A program made the position numbers and the translations under genes. The notes beneath the pieces are model-generated. The model worked only from the letters and a program-made list of their open reading frames with translations, did no database searches and was not told where the DNA came from. Of a stretch of DNA of 64,000 nt, positions 23,356 to 37,000 are shown one piece after another. Source of the DNA: Maea johnstoni (Eukaryota; Annelida; Polychaeta; Spionida; Magelonidae). The stretch lies in the NCBI GenBank assembly GCA_963942565.1, contig OZ012700.1, positions 22,404,717 to 22,468,716 of the forward strand, written 5' to 3'. Numbering within the stretch: position 1 is the first letter of the stretch; each line of letters begins with the position of its first letter.

Positions 23356-23774
23356 CTACTGTTTCATTAACCTTTTGTCTTGTTATTTTGTGTTGTTGAT
23401 ATCTAATCTTCACCAAGGGTTACCACACTGCTTTTTAGGGCATGTACCTATTAGATGTTGATAATTGAAAGTACTTGCCTCGTCTGTTCATGCGCCAGTT
23501 GATATTGAATCCCTCCCAATGTGATCCTGAGCTTTCTTGAAAAAAAACCCTAATCTTTTATTCATCAGAGTTCTTGATAGTTAAAAGGAATTCTATTCCT
23601 TTAAAATGATTCCCTAGTCAAGTGGGGTTTTCCGAATGGTGAGACTATACTCTTCCCCCACACATGCTCTTAGGGCATCCTTAACATTGTATTTCTTGTT
23701 CTCACCAAGACAACTGAACTTCCTCTCAAATTCTATTGCTTTTGTGGAGGAGAGACCGGAATAACTCTTAATGA

Positions 23775-23983
23775 TTGACCCTCCCAACGTTGAGGCTACC
23801 TTCATCCAAAGCACAAGGATGCAAAGATTCTTAAAAATCACCTAAACCTTGTCATGTTGGTATTCATTGGATGGCACTTCCTCAATACTCGGATGAGCAA
23901 CTCCTATGCAAGGGGTCAGCCATTTTCAAGCTCTTTTTGCGTCATTTTCTATTGGCCAAATTAGTCACCAAGCAGCATAAAGG
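23775..23983 (-). mobile_element. piggyBac-like MITE, diverged copy
   Basis: CCCTCCCAACGTTGAGGC to AAGCAGCATAAAGG then TTAA; the interior matches the CCCTT family (CTTCATCCAAAGCACAAGG; GGTATTCATTGGA). The left TTAA is degraded. Confidence 0.65.
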
Positions 23984-24878
23984 TTAAAACGTCTTGCATC
24001 CTGTTACATGTTTTAGTTATTCTTTAAATTTCCTTGCCAAACATGGATGTTAGACCACCTTGAGGGTTTGGTGACTCACTAAATTGCAATCCGGGTATAT
24101 GCTATAGTTTAATTGACCAACTATTTTATTTTTGAGGATGATATTTCCTAGCTTGAATTCAAGCCTTAGATTGTCTCCCACCATGAGCTTGACGCGCAAA
24201 ACAAAAGGAAATGAGCTTGACTCACAATTTGTGAAATTCATTCTGCGTGGTTTGATCATATTTCGGGTAGGCGACCTTGTTGCGGTTCTAAACCTTGTCT
24301 TGCATCTGCCATCCAAATCCATGGGTCAGGAATAAGCAAAAATGTATGATACATTCACTTAAAGCGGCTTCTTGCACCTTCATATCATAAGCATATCCTG
24401 AACGACTACGAACAAGTCAAAGGAAATTCTCTCAAGAAAAAATAGACTAAGCAATTTTTTGCAAGAGCCCCTTTAGGACTCCTAGTAAATAAGTCCTGGC
24501 TAAGTTCAAGCATTAACAATAGGCCATCTTGCATTTTCTGAGTGGTTCAAACCCATACTCAGTCTGGAAAAGTCAAAAGTTCAAATTACATTAAGAACAA
24601 TATGAATTTATAAGTTCCCCTTAGCAGGTGCAGTCAGCTAAACCAAAAGTCCAGAATACATTGGTCCCACCCCCCCCCCCCCCCCCCCCTGACCCCGACT
24701 ACTAGCCGGTGTTACTGTGTTTACCATATTAAACATAATTTCTGCATGCACCTGTAATACATAAAAGATTATGGCCTACTGTTGACCATTTAGTTCACAT
24801 AAATGCCACATGAGGGGGCTGTACTGGTATTTTCAACTAGCATAACGCAATGCCATCTATCCCCAATGGATGACATCT
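23984..24878. other. Intergenic, no gene recognised
   Basis: Unassigned sequence with a C-run near 24668-24690 and a fragmentary open frame on both strands at 24050-24335 that resembles no family I know. Confidence 0.45.
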
Positions 24879-25422
24879 ACCTGGGGGGGGGGGGGGGGTC
24901 ACTTAAGTATTTAGGGGGGTGCATACGCTCGTTATCAAAATTTAAAAATACCCCTAAAGCACTGATTTCTGGCCAAAAAAGCACCCTTATTTTAAAATAA
25001 CGCTGACTTTTTCCACTAAAAAAACACCCCTTCTTTTATCAAAACACTGACAGTGGATGAACGGGAACACATTTTAAGTTAAGATGTTATAATCCTCTGC
25101 CTGTTTAGCCGCAGCAGACTCGATAGCTCAGACAAAAACATCGACAATAACAACATCAGATGCATAAGTAAGGTTCAATATTGTTGAACTACAGACATGG
25201 AAGCCCAGTCACTTCGGGAGTCACTCCCGGGAGTCACTAGGCGTCAGAGCCGCGTATATTTCGGAAGGGGATTTTCAACCCCCATTTTTCGTATCTGGGT
25301 ACAAAACAGTACCCTTCTTTTACAAGATCGCGGACATGCGGAGTTCTTAAAAAAGACCCCTTCCTCCGCAAAATACGTAACGCGGGTGCGGCCCCCCTCT
25401 ATCCGTGAGTGCCCCCGCCGGG
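24879..25422 (+). mobile_element. C/G-ended TIR element, third copy
   Basis: Same family and orientation as 8532-9010 (CACTTAAGTATTTAGGGGGG start; GTGCGGCCCCCCTCTATCC end). ACATCT at 24873-24878 and 25423-25428 is a 6-bp target duplication. It has extra internal sequence near 25110-25200. Confidence 0.7.
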
Positions 25423-25989
25423 ACATCTAAAGATGGCACTGAAGGAAGGCTTAAGTCTCCCCTGACCAGGATTCCTTTCTATCAACTGCCTATATCCTCA
25501 CGCTCTTTCATCCAAAGGTTGTTTTGTCCAGGATAGAATAGACTAGGTACATAGTACCTGAAAAGTTCCCAAGTTGCACTTCTGTCAAGGGCCTCTAGAA
25601 TACACCATATGTTCTTCCTATCTCTAGTGGGTTCATGTCATTCTCAAACAGAGCCATCCATCCACCCAGTGAGATATATGCTGAGATACAGTATATAACT
25701 GTTGAGCAACCTGTCTATATTGTGGCTACAATTTTAAGACAGACAAAACAAATATGATGGGCTCAATTATCAGCTAAAGGGAAGCGAGCACACTTGATAG
25801 CCAATTACATAGTCGGAGGACATTCCTCTCCGCACAGGAGTGGGAATCTGCGCTCCGTTCGATTATATGGCACATGTTTCCCTTCTATATTAAAACCTTA
25901 GATAAATAACACGTGGATATAAAACCTGAATAGGATAGCCTCAATGCTTAGCCCAGAAATGTCCTCACTATAGGCTTAGAAGACCAACA

Positions 25990-26300
25990 CATGGAATGGA
26001 AACCAGCCGGTCAACCTGAACATGCTAGCCTCAACCAGTGTCAACTAATAGTCGCTAATAGGTGCTCTGGGCACCCCCAGCAGGTGGTGGAGATAAGGTT
26101 TCTCTGTAGTGTAATCGATGCAAGAGCCCTGATTGGTCCTTGTTCCCACGTGACCTTGCCCTGCTGCCTTATCTGGTAGTCCTGGCATGAGGCCAGCATG
26201 TAACTATAGGGCATATAGTAATTGGTCTCTCGTTACATATCCATTCTTTTCTTAATCCAAGCTATAGGGCATATAGTAATTGGACTCTCGCTACAAATCT
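25990..26300 (-). repeat. TTAGATGAAGAAAA repeat family copy
   Basis: Shares AACCAGCCGGTCAACCTGAA, CCCTGATTGGTCCTTGTTCC and TCTCGTTACATATCCATTC with 27711-27988. A duplicated AGGGCATATAGTAATTGG motif lies at its inner end (26210-26290). Confidence 0.65.
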
Positions 26301-27543
26301 TTTCTCTTCATTTAAGACTAAAACACATTTTCAGGACAAGTCTGTCGTCCCCTGCAGTATCTTCCCCAGTCATTTCAGTTTCAGCTTTGAATAGTTCATT
26401 TGAAATAAACGTTTTGGGGGCTCGATGTTTCTTTCCAGATTTGATATTTCACCCCATAAGCCGAAGCTGGAGATAGGACCAACAGTAATAAAAACAACCA
26501 GCAAAGGCGGCTAATTCATTGGACTAGGCTTTTAATTGAGAGCAAGCACCAGCTCCTACATCATTTCTCCCCGAAAAGTGTCTACTACTTGATGCAAAGA
26601 TAAAGATATATAACTACAACTGTGCAAATGAATTTATTATATTGTGGTATAGGCAAAATAAATCGACGAATGATAAGTACGAAACTATGGTCAATTAATA
26701 TTCATCAGCATGTTCAACCCCAAAATAACCCACCCACAGACGTATAAAGGGTACAGAATCCCCCAAAATCGCAAAACAAAGAATCTTTCTTCCAAAAGAG
26801 ATATTCTAAATATAAGTTTCTGATGTTTGGATGTCAATATAATTCTTTATTATCACATAATGATCGACACAATGCTCTTAACAAGAAAACTAAGAAAACG
26901 ATAGGTCATCGAAAAGGACTACTTTGGCAGATTTTCATAGAAATAGTACAAAAGATAAACCCAAATGTTACTCTATCTGACCTTTCTTATGGAAGATAAC
27001 TTTTAGCAAGGGAATCCCATTTTATGCTTGAATGAATGATCATACATACATATTTTCTTAAAATGTGTTATATCATCATATTCAATAAATGTGATAAGCA
27101 GTTATTAAGCACTATAACCAAAATACTAGTATTCAGTGTTTGACTGTCTTTTAGGATACTATTTAGAATAGCCAGGTATAGTCATAATGGTACATATTTA
27201 ATGAAAATATGTTTTTGCAGCAGTTTCTTATCAAAGTGGCAGTGATGTCAGGAAAATTGAAATAATTTATTTTAGTTTGTTCAACACTCAATAGGTGTCA
27301 CCGTAGTACAGTATTGTAAGTCCTTAGCAAATTTCAAGTACTGATCTTCAAGTTGTTAGAAGTTCCCACAAGGAGTACCCTCATCACGATTGTTGATCCA
27401 CAGTGCAGTTAAATTTTTTTATTTTTCCCACTTTTCCCCATCAATTGATAGCATATACATTATTACATGGAGGAAATATCACAGGGAGATGCATTTATGG
27501 GCCAAGTAGCTTACACTCAGACTAGAAAGACCTGATATTTAAA
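26301..27543. other. Intergenic, no gene recognised
   Basis: AT-rich single-copy-looking sequence. Nothing coding or repetitive was recognised. Confidence 0.45.
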
Positions 27544-28130
27544 GGTATTCGGTTTATAGACGCGCTCACACGACCTTCCTCCCCTAGCAGGCCTGTACAT
27601 ACGGAAACTATTTCAATTCCCTGGGGGATATTCCAGAGCAACTGGCAGCATATAGCGCACACGCTTTAAGCACTGCCTTATTTATGCTAGGTACCCATTT
27701 TCTTAGATGACCAAACACAAGGGGATTCGAAACCAGCCGGTCAACCTGAACATGCTAGCCTCAACCAGTGTCAACTAATAGCTGCTAATAGGCCGAAATT
27801 GATGCTCTGGGCACACCCAGCTGGTGGTGGAGATAAGGTTTCTCTGTATTGTGATCGATGGGAGAGCCCTGATTGGTCCTTGTTCCCACGTGACCTCGCT
27901 GTGATGCGTTATCTGGTACTCCTGTCATGAGTTCAGCATGTACCTATTGGTCTCTCGCTACATATCCATACTTTTCTTCATCCAAGCCATTTTGTAGCTG
28001 GGTAGACTGAAGCAATATGGAATAAACTGTCTTGTCCAAGGATAGACCAAAGTGCCCCGGCGGAGAATCGAACCAGCTACCCTCTAATAACTAGTCCTAC
28101 AACTAACCAACTGAGCTACTTTGACCCCGA
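27544..28130 (-). mobile_element. tRNA-Thr-like SINE, minus strand, split by another repeat
   Basis: The head lies at 28130 downward (reverse of AGTAGCTCAGTTGGTTAG, anticodon-loop-like ACTAGT, B box GGTTCGATTC) and the tail at 27544-27710, matching the intact copy 41886-42190. The two parts are separated by an insertion at 27711-27988. It is not a functional tRNA. Confidence 0.75.
27711..27988 (-). repeat. TTAGATGAAGAAAA repeat inserted in a SINE
   Basis: Continuous match to 25990-26300 inside the SINE, so it moved after the SINE inserted. Inward-facing ends resemble AGATGAAGAAAAG. Confidence 0.65.
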
Positions 28131-28390
28131 TAGATATGACCTAAACATTTATAAATGATTTTCAAATATCTATAAATCTTTTATGAATATTTATAAATGA
28201 TTTATGAATATTTATAGGCCTTATGTTTACTTGTCCGACACCTAGCCAACAGAGCTACTTTGTCCCCGATATATATATGGCCTAAACATTTATGAATAAT
28301 TTTCAAATATCTATAAATCTTTTATGAATATTTATAAATGATTTATGAATATTTATAGGCCTTATGATTAGGAATATTTATTAACAATTT
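28109..28390. repeat. Two tandem copies of an AT-rich segment
   Basis: AGCTACTTTGACCCCGAT followed by an AT block (CTATAAATCTTTTATGAATA; TTTATAGGCCTTATG) occurs at about 28114-28230 and again at about 28253-28375. The unit starts inside the SINE head, so the duplication postdates the SINE. Confidence 0.75.
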
Positions 28391-28576
28391 TAAATGATTT
28401 AAGGTGGAAAAATTAGAATTTCTTTATTTTTTCCATATTTAGGTATGTAACTAATGAAAGGTATATTTTCTTTAATTTTTTAATTCGGTTTCACGTGCCT
28501 GTTGCTCACGAATGCCTGTTGCTATGTAAACGTGTGGCCCATAAGAGGTTGCGCTTCTCATATGTCAGTGTGCCGC

Positions 28577-28620
28577 TTCGCGCCGAAATTAAATGCCGCA
28601 TGACGTCATTCTGGCGCGGA
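28577..28620 (+). promoter_or_regulatory. MSH6 promoter: E2F-like and CRE sites
   Basis: TTCGCGCCGAA (28577-28587) is close to the E2F palindrome. TGACGTCA (28601-28608) is a perfect CRE/ATF site. CTGGCGCGG follows. They lie about 300 bp before the MSH6 start codon in a locally GC-richer patch. MSH6 is E2F-responsive in mammals; use here is inferred. Confidence 0.45.
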
Positions 28621-28902
28621 ATCCCCTGTAGGGGTGTCCGAATAATGAACCAATCCATTCGCACAAGCTACCGTTTTTCCGACTTATATCATATTTCATT
28701 TTCGATAAATTCAACTCCACGTGAATTTGAATTGACTCTCATAGATTCTTTTTGCCACAAACAGCTTTCTTTCCATAGTGAATCGCATGAATATGATTTT
28801 CCAAAATACCTGTACCCCTCTCTTTCGACGAGTCCATTATGCTCCTCCATGTGAGTGAGTGATCAATGTTGTCATAAAAAGTGGGACAGAAACTCAGCGA
28901 TC

Positions 28903-29107
28903 ATGCCGAAGACAAACACGCTATTATCGTATTTTACTAAGAAACCGAAATCTGATACGGGCAGTGGTTCGTCGAATGCAAAATCAGAGGTTTTGTCGCC
29001 GAAGAAAGGGAAGAATTCGCCAGGGAAAGATGCGAAATCTGGGACTCCGCATTCAAAACAAAATGGTGGCCCTGCCAAGACCGGTGTCAATGGAACCCCA
29101 AAAGAAA
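28903..29107 (+). CDS. MSH6: MSH6 exon 1
   Basis: PIP-box N-terminus ([16 protein letters not shown]) and a Ser/Lys/Gly-rich tail. Donor GAAA|GTAAGA, phase 1. Confidence 0.9.
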
Positions 29108-32100
29108 GTAAGATTGCATACTGTTTATTTGTGATCACATGCTAATAGAGATTCTAGTACTTCTCTAGGCACTATTGAAAGAAAATCATTCCTATTTCAT
29201 TGGCTGTCAATTTCTGAATAGCCGGAAAAACTCGCCCAGAATTGGTTGGATAATTCTAAATCCAGGAACTGGGTCCGGGAGAGGCGACAGAGGCACCTGT
29301 CACTTTTGACGCAGTGGATGGGGGATGAGGGTGGTTAATATAGATCAGGGGACACCTAATCTTGTTCTCAGTCTGAGTTAGGTTTAATGCCATGCTGCCA
29401 CCATTACTGAATAGATGTGATGTCTATCTTAACATATAGATGGCAGCACAATTTTCTGAAGTTGCAGTTTGAATCTGTTACACCAGAGAGATACATCCCC
29501 TTGATCCGCAACCCCATAGGCACAGCATGCTAGTACCTAGAGTGTGTGCGCCTCGAGTTACGCGGTGTAGGCTGGGGAAGTATTGGTGACGTGATTTTTT
29601 CAGAAAGAGGCTGGCAGGATGTTGGCTGGAATCCAGGCATGCGCAACTGGTTTCGCGGCAATTTCAGTCTGACCCAGGGCCTGTAACCCGAGCGGTTCCC
29701 GAATAAGATGGGCTCAGCAGGCAGTCAATCCTGGGGATACACATGTTATCTATGACTCATAGAGAGGCAGCGATATTTGATGACGCATGTACAGTACCCA
29801 CTCCCTGTCTACTACTCCCAGGTTACACTTACCTTCACCTTGGATTAACTGATTAAGTTTATATGGTGGTTGCTTATCTAAGCCCTTACAGACTACAGCT
29901 CCAAGTGTGTCCCCCTTAAGGATTTATTCAGAACTAAATCTGGAGTTAGACTATAAGGAAAGAGCCAGATAACACAGACTTGTAGCAATTCTAGGGGACA
30001 CCTAGCTAGAGGTCTGGGAAAGGGGACCCCTCGCGCGGTAGCCCCCTGTAATGGGATGAGCCTGCGAGTCAAAGTGGTAGCTGATCCCTAGTACCTATCT
30101 ACCCACAAAGATTTGGGCAGCCAAGGATGTCTCGCCTCTTAAGTATAAACATCCAGAAATGCAGGCAACCATACCAGGAACCTTAGATGAAGAAAATAAT
30201 GGATATGTAGCGAGAGACCAATTACTATATGCCCTATACTATAGTGAAGGGCTGGACACAACAGGGATTCCAGATCTGGCATTAGTATGAGGTCATGAGA
30301 GAACAATTAAGGACCAACCAAGGCTTTCTTATCATTTACATTACAGAGAAACTTGTGCGACAGCATCATCTGGGCATGCGCTGAGCACGACTTTTGGGCT
30401 ATTGGTTTAGGCTAGCTTGTTCAGGTTGACCAACTGGTTTCATACCCACTTGTTTTTTTTATTTATCTCACCTGGAAAGGTCACTGCAGGGTATCAACTG
30501 ATATTCTCTACTTACAGCAAATAGCCATGCTATTTTTCCTCAGGATGGTCTGTTAGGACCAAAATGCAGCACTAATTACAAGTTGCAGGCTTGTTTCAGA
30601 CAGCTATGATTTTAGAATATGCACTAGGCCTAATGTGGCTGTGGTATAATTTGCCCCTAATGCATTTCCCTTGTTATCTACCTCTCTATTAAATTGTCTT
30701 TCCCCTCTGTGGTCATGGCCAAGGGGAAGCTATATACATTTGTCTTATAGTTAAGAGGGCAGCATTATCTTAAAGACTGCATGATGAACAACAATCTCCG
30801 CGCACCTTTCTATGTTACAAGATATGGGAATTGCTTGTCCCTTTTATCTACTCGCCTCTATCCCCAATATATAATCCATTCTTAAAACATTCAGTTTCTC
30901 AGACTTCCACCACCTGTGTGTCATCAGTGTGTTCTATGTCTCTGGTGTCATGTTGTTTAGGCCTAAAATTAAAAGTTATTTGTTTCCTGTAACCCTACCG
31001 TAACAAGTTTTTACTTAAAAAAATCCCTACCCCATAGTTTTTTCTGCCCTTCCAACTCCCAATCAACATAAAACATGCATAAAACACATTTTTCAACAAA
31101 AAAATGAAAATTACCGACCTACCTACCCTATTTTTTTCCAACTGTTACAGGAAACAAACAATATTTTTTCTAGGCCTTATGAACAGCCTTTCCCTGTCTA
31201 AAAGATACCCATTCAAGCATGTTTGTTTGTCACTCCAGGTTGTCGGTATGAACCAGGAGACCTGGTCTGGGCCAAGTTAGACGGCTACCCATGGTGGCCA
31301 GGTATGGTCTGCAACCATCCCACACAGAAAAAGTACTTGAAGGAAGGAAAGAGAATTCATGTCCACGTGCAGTTTTTTGATGACCCAGTCTCTCGGGCCT
31401 GGGTCTTGCAGAAGTAAGTAGCCCTTTTTTTAATTGGACATTTTTTTCACCTTAATGCTTGTCCTGCTGAATTGCTGGATGTAAACTACCCAGCCAACTG
31501 CATTGTTTTTGTTACCTGGGAACAAAATTGACCATGGGGGCTTTTAGGAGCACAACTTTAATTTTGAGGAATTGCCCCAACTTGCCATAAGTCAAAATAA
31601 AGGTCTAGGGGGAGTATCTGTAAAATGGGGCTGCTTTGGGTTGAGTACAGGCTTTGTGTGAGGACCTATAGAGTGACTCAGAGGGATGGTCATTAGCTGG
31701 TCAGCAAGTGCATCGGGATAGTTCCGGGCTGCACACAACAGGTAAGTCAGTGTCGCCTGAATATTTCTGGGTTCAGCAGGACCAGGGTCAAAACTAAATG
31801 ATAATAATCTTTAGGAAGCTAGCTCTTCTGTGATTTAATCATTTAGTAACACAGTGACCGTTTTACGAACATATCCTCGGTGATGATATGTAGAGCATAT
31901 CATTTGAGTGCCTGGGCAAGAGTGGGGTATGTACTGTTAAGAGCTATGTCGCATAACAATAGTGTGTGACTGGTGTAGGAGCTATTAGCAAGAGTTGCAG
32001 ATCACCCAAGGTTATATATATCTCAATCATTTCCCTACTATCTCCTATACAGGGTCTTAGCCAGGATTTAGAAACTGGGTGCCCAAAATTGTCATTTGTA

Positions 32101-33956
32101 CACTTTTTTGGCATCCTCCTTTTCAAGGGTTAACACAATAAACTCAGATTTTAACCATAAACATGAATTTACTTCATGAAATCATGCAAAATGTTCATAT
32201 ACAATGCTGTTGAGGTGCAAGACATCAATTATATGCATGAAATTGACATTATAAGAAATTCCTCATGAAGAATTTTAGGTGTCCTAAAGGGTAATTTCTG
32301 AGGGTTTGGATGTCCAAAGACTATTCTTTCATATATTCTCCATATTTAGCCTTCAAATCACCCCTCTTTACTGATTCTCACCAGGAATATCCAGGATTTC
32401 AAGGGCTCGCAGAGCAATGACTTCCAGGTGCGAGGCGGCAAGTTCTACACGAGCGATCCGACCTGCAGGTTGTGTGCTGAGGAGGCTGACGCTGCCATGG
32501 ACCAATCAAAAGAGGAGAGGCTGGAGCTGGTGAAATATTTGCCGTCGTCCGATGAGAGCGAGGAAGATGAACCGATGGAGGTGGAGAAAATAGCATTCGA
32601 TGGTGAGCTGTGTTGTAATGTATTGTACCAGAGAGATACATCCCCTTGATCCGCAACCCCTTAGGTACTGCATGCTAGCCTCTACGGCATCTGCGCCTCG
32701 AGTTACGCGCTGTAGCTTGGGGTTGTATTGGTCACGTGATCTGTTCACTGCTGGCTGACTGGCTGGCTGGGGGATGTTATCCTATCTAGGTCAGATAGTG
32801 AGAGGCAGCGAAATTTGATGATTCATGACCAGCGCCCACTCCCTGTCTACTACTCCCAGATTGTACAGATGACAGCTTCCACATATCCGTTTCAAGCGTA
32901 ATTATGGTGGTGTGGATGCAATGCTGTCAAATGTCTGTGTTTATTTGTATACAGGTGAACTCCGATATGACAGACTCAGTGGGACCAGGAAAATTGGTCC
33001 GTCATATGCAAAATCTGTCAAGTGTGTATGTTATTGCATTGGGGACCTCATTTGATTTTTATATAAAAGTCAAAACAGCGAAAGAATATGCCTGGCTGGA
33101 CTTTTATTATACATGTATTTGTCTGCTGAGAAATACCAGACAGTGCGACCTGAGTGCTGTCTGGCCGAACGTAACTCAGCACATGTGTTAGTCTCGGCGG
33201 GAATAAGCCGACTGCTAGACACTTGTTTGTCCAGCATACACAATGCTAATTACATCATAAATAGCAGTGTGTGTAGGGGTCCATACCGTTAAAATTATAC
33301 GGTATGGTACGGTTCCGGTATTTTTTATACAGTTTCGGTATGCTAACGCTATCGATACTGGTTACTTTCTTTACTTTGTCGATGTTTTCGAAATTCTGTC
33401 GCGCGCGTTAGTGCTTGGAAAAGTGTGGTGGGGCTGGACTAGCACCATGTAAAATACATAGCGTGGCCCTCTCCACACTTTTCCAAGTACTACTGTGCGC
33501 ATTAGTATCTATCGTAGTGCAGTTAAAATGGCGGCCGGCACTGGATGACGCGATCGCGATGTATTTTCCCGCCGATCCCGTGTCTCTGCACTCTTTTCCG
33601 CCTTGCCTGCTATATCAGCAGCGAGGCATTTTATTCATAGTACCGGTAAAAAAGTACCGGCTACTATTTATACGGTTTATCACCAGTATTTTCGGGCGGG
33701 GTATCGGCACCCTCACGGTACGGGTATACCGGTGTGGACCCTTAAGTGTGTGTGTCGTGATATTGGTCCGTGGTAGCCTAGTTCCGGCATACGGAATCCA
33801 GCCTATGCATCAGGGGTCAGGGTCAGGTTACGGCAAGAAACTGAGGAAGACCGCCGGGCTATAGGTTCCCAAAACTTTATTGCCCGATAGAAATTTTTAT
33901 AGTCCCATTAAAAAACAAAAACGAGCTGTCTCGGTTATCCTAAATAACACACACAC

Positions 33957-34054
<98 letters not shown>

Positions 34055-37000
34055 TCACACACACACTGCTTATAGAATTGTGATTCCTCTGAGTATGACC
34101 TAAAATTGTCAATCTTTTCTTATAGCCAGCCGGGCTACAAGTGCAAATATTCTTATTGCCAGAAACAATTTTCTGTAGCCTCGGGCTATCGGGCTAGTAT
34201 CTAACTGGACCCCTGATGCATGGTCCAATACACATACTTGATATGCATGGGACTGGGACCAAGCATATCGTCCGTCATAGCCAAAAGTCTGTCGTACAGT
34301 GGTCCGGCATAGCCGAGTTCACCTGTATATGCAAAACCTCCATGAGAGTATCTTAATCACCCTTTCTTATCTCATTATGTATTTTCGGTTTTTATTCTTT
34401 AGTCTTATAACCATCTCTTTCTAACAAATCATCTTCTTACACATTGCTAGAGTGTAAATTGCCCTACTTGACTCAATAGGCTATTAAATGTAGATGGTAT
34501 AAGGATTTGAAGTAGATGAGTAGCCAAATTCAGGGTTCGACTTTCCGAGGGGCATATGCCCCTAGATTTTGCTGTGGGCCCCTAGATTTTTCAGACTAGG
34601 TGCCCGAAATAGTATGTATGATAACCAGAAATCCTGTTTTTGACCACTTATTTCTATCAAAAGACCTTTTCGGGCCCATAGCCTGTAAACTAAGTGTCAG
34701 ACCCTGCAAATATGGATGGGTACCGTAGAAATTATGTGAATGCTGTTTTGGACAGATATCTCAAATATCCTTGAGTATTGTTTTATTTGTAAAATATCTT
34801 CAGTATTACTTTGCCATCAGTCTTATATTAATTTGATTATTCAAACAAATTGAACATCGCCTCTCACTGGACCCCATGCACAGTTTGGGAAACAGACTTG
34901 CATAGATTTCTGAGCAGCTGATGGATTTTTCCCCCCCGATTGTGAACTTCATCTCTGCGGCTTTCTTTTGCAGCGGACATCTTTGATGACGAGGCGAGTG
35001 ACCTAGATAACAGTAAGGAGAACCACCAGGAGGCAGAGAATGGAGGCGGCGACGCCAAAAAGGTGAGAAACTCGGGCCGATAAAAAAAGTTGTGTTTCCT
35101 GTAACCAGGGACTTACCCAGGCAGGAAGTCATTCTGACGCCCAAGCGCCAGATTTTTGGCAAAATGACACCCAGTTTTATTTTGTATGATTTTCTGTATT
35201 TGTTGAGTCCAAGGAAATATTTCAAAAGTTTCACTCGATAGAGGACAATAGGTACATTAAATGATGTAGAAAAGCATACTTTGTTTTGCTATGTCAATAT
35301 ATAAGGTTGCTATGATCATTCTTTAAAATCAGGTACTGTAGAACACACAATGTTAGCGTCTGTTTATATATAGCGTACATAGCGTGTGGTTCCGCTTCGC
35401 TATATATAAAAACGCTGTACTTTTTTATTACTCAGTAATAAAAAGTACAGGCTGTACTGGTGCTGTCAGCGGCGGCTACCGTCGCTAACATAAAGATACG
35501 CTTTGATGCGAGAATTTCCCAATTCGCTATATTTGGGACACGCGTGATATATGTGTTCTACAGTAACTAACTTTCGACCCCCTAAATTTCAAAAATCCAC
35601 AATTTTGACCCCCTGTTTCCAAATCCTGGGTAACACCCTGCCTGTAATCCTAACATAACAAGTTTTTACTCAAAAACATCCCTAACCCATGCATGCCTGT
35701 AGGTCATTCTCCTCTAACAAATGCAATTTTCTGAAAATATTTGATGAAGAAATGTTTATCGAAACCCAACACGACTCTCCAAATATTTTGTGAATTTATG
35801 ACAAAGTTATTTATCAAAAGTATCAAAGGTCCAGACAAAACTTGTCAAGAATATGTCCTGGCATGAATGAGTAAAGCAAATCCCCGTTAGGTTTTCTCTC
35901 TGGTAATCACTGTCATTTTCTACTATGATAGAATCTATAGAATTAAGTATTGTAGAAAGGTTTGACATCTGGCTGTAAAATCACGTTGTACAGGGGAAAA
36001 TGCTCCTAAACGACCCAGGGCTCAACATTAAGAAAAAACTTCATAAGCCCAGCAGGGCTAGTTACCGAAGATTTAACTAGCCCTGAAATATTTTTGCTAG
36101 CCCTGATATTAATGACAACTCTTTTCAAATAGTGACCTCTTTTGATATCATAGCCTCTGTTGATAACATGAAAGGAATACAGTGTATTGTGGTAAATTGA
36201 GTTATATTATCATCCAGGAATGCAGAGCCAAAGGAGGGCTTCATACTTTTTTAAGTGCTGATATTCTAATTCTATCTAGCCCCTCAGGGCTACTCACAGG
36301 TAGAATTTACTAGCCCTGACTTTCAATAACTAGCCCGGGGCTACGGGGCTAGCCTTAACGTCGAGCCCTGCGACCACTAAAGTCAATCCCTGCCTACCTT
36401 TCTAGTATAGTGCTATGAATCACCTGTTTATATCTTTTCTATTAGAGTCCCAAGAAAACTCCTAGTAAAGGCACACCAAAGAAATCTCCACGCAGCAAGA
36501 GACCGAGTCGTCAGGCGAAGACCAAGAGAAGGAAGATCGTCGTAGAAGATTCAGGGGAGGAGGATTCAGGTGAGTTATGGGAATTGATGATTATTAGGGT
36601 TTGGATGCGAAGAGATTTTTGGTATCGATTGATCGAAAAATATTTCGAACAATTAATTGATTCAGGCCACATGCCGTAGTTTTAAGGCGACCAATTTTAA
36701 ACATTATCGTGCCGCGGCATACGCCGGCACGTGCCAAGGCACACATGTGGTGTACCGCGGCAATTGATGAATCGGTGCACCAAATATGGCGCAATAGATT
36801 TCTTTACTCTTGAGAGTTGACAAGGAGCCGGTCCGTGTCACTTCGCGAAAGTTCTAGAGAATATTCTATGTTTTGTATGTTTTGGCCTCACCTCAACCAA
36901 ATGCTCGAGTTCTCGCTTAATCGTCCGACCACTAATGATTATGGAGGATGATGGCTTATGCCAACTTAAGCGAACCATCATGGTACAGGGCCAGACACTA

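Larger units (their letters stand above)
22350..23375 (+). other. PABPC: PABPC 3'UTR
   Basis: About 1 kb of AT-rich sequence from the stop to the distal poly(A) signal. The open frame at 22240-22557 is only read-through in another frame. Confidence 0.7.
35080..35700. mobile_element. AGGCCTAAAA-type MITE, interrupted host copy (intron 4)
   Basis: GTTTCCTGTAAC at 35094-35105 continues at 35641 with CCTGTAATCCTAACATAACA and the family interior. The gap is a younger element (35106-35640). Confidence 0.65.

Noticed and set aside
28495-28854. 119-codon open frame just upstream of MSH6
   Set aside because: No family similarity. It overlaps the promoter-like patch and ends before the MSH6 start.
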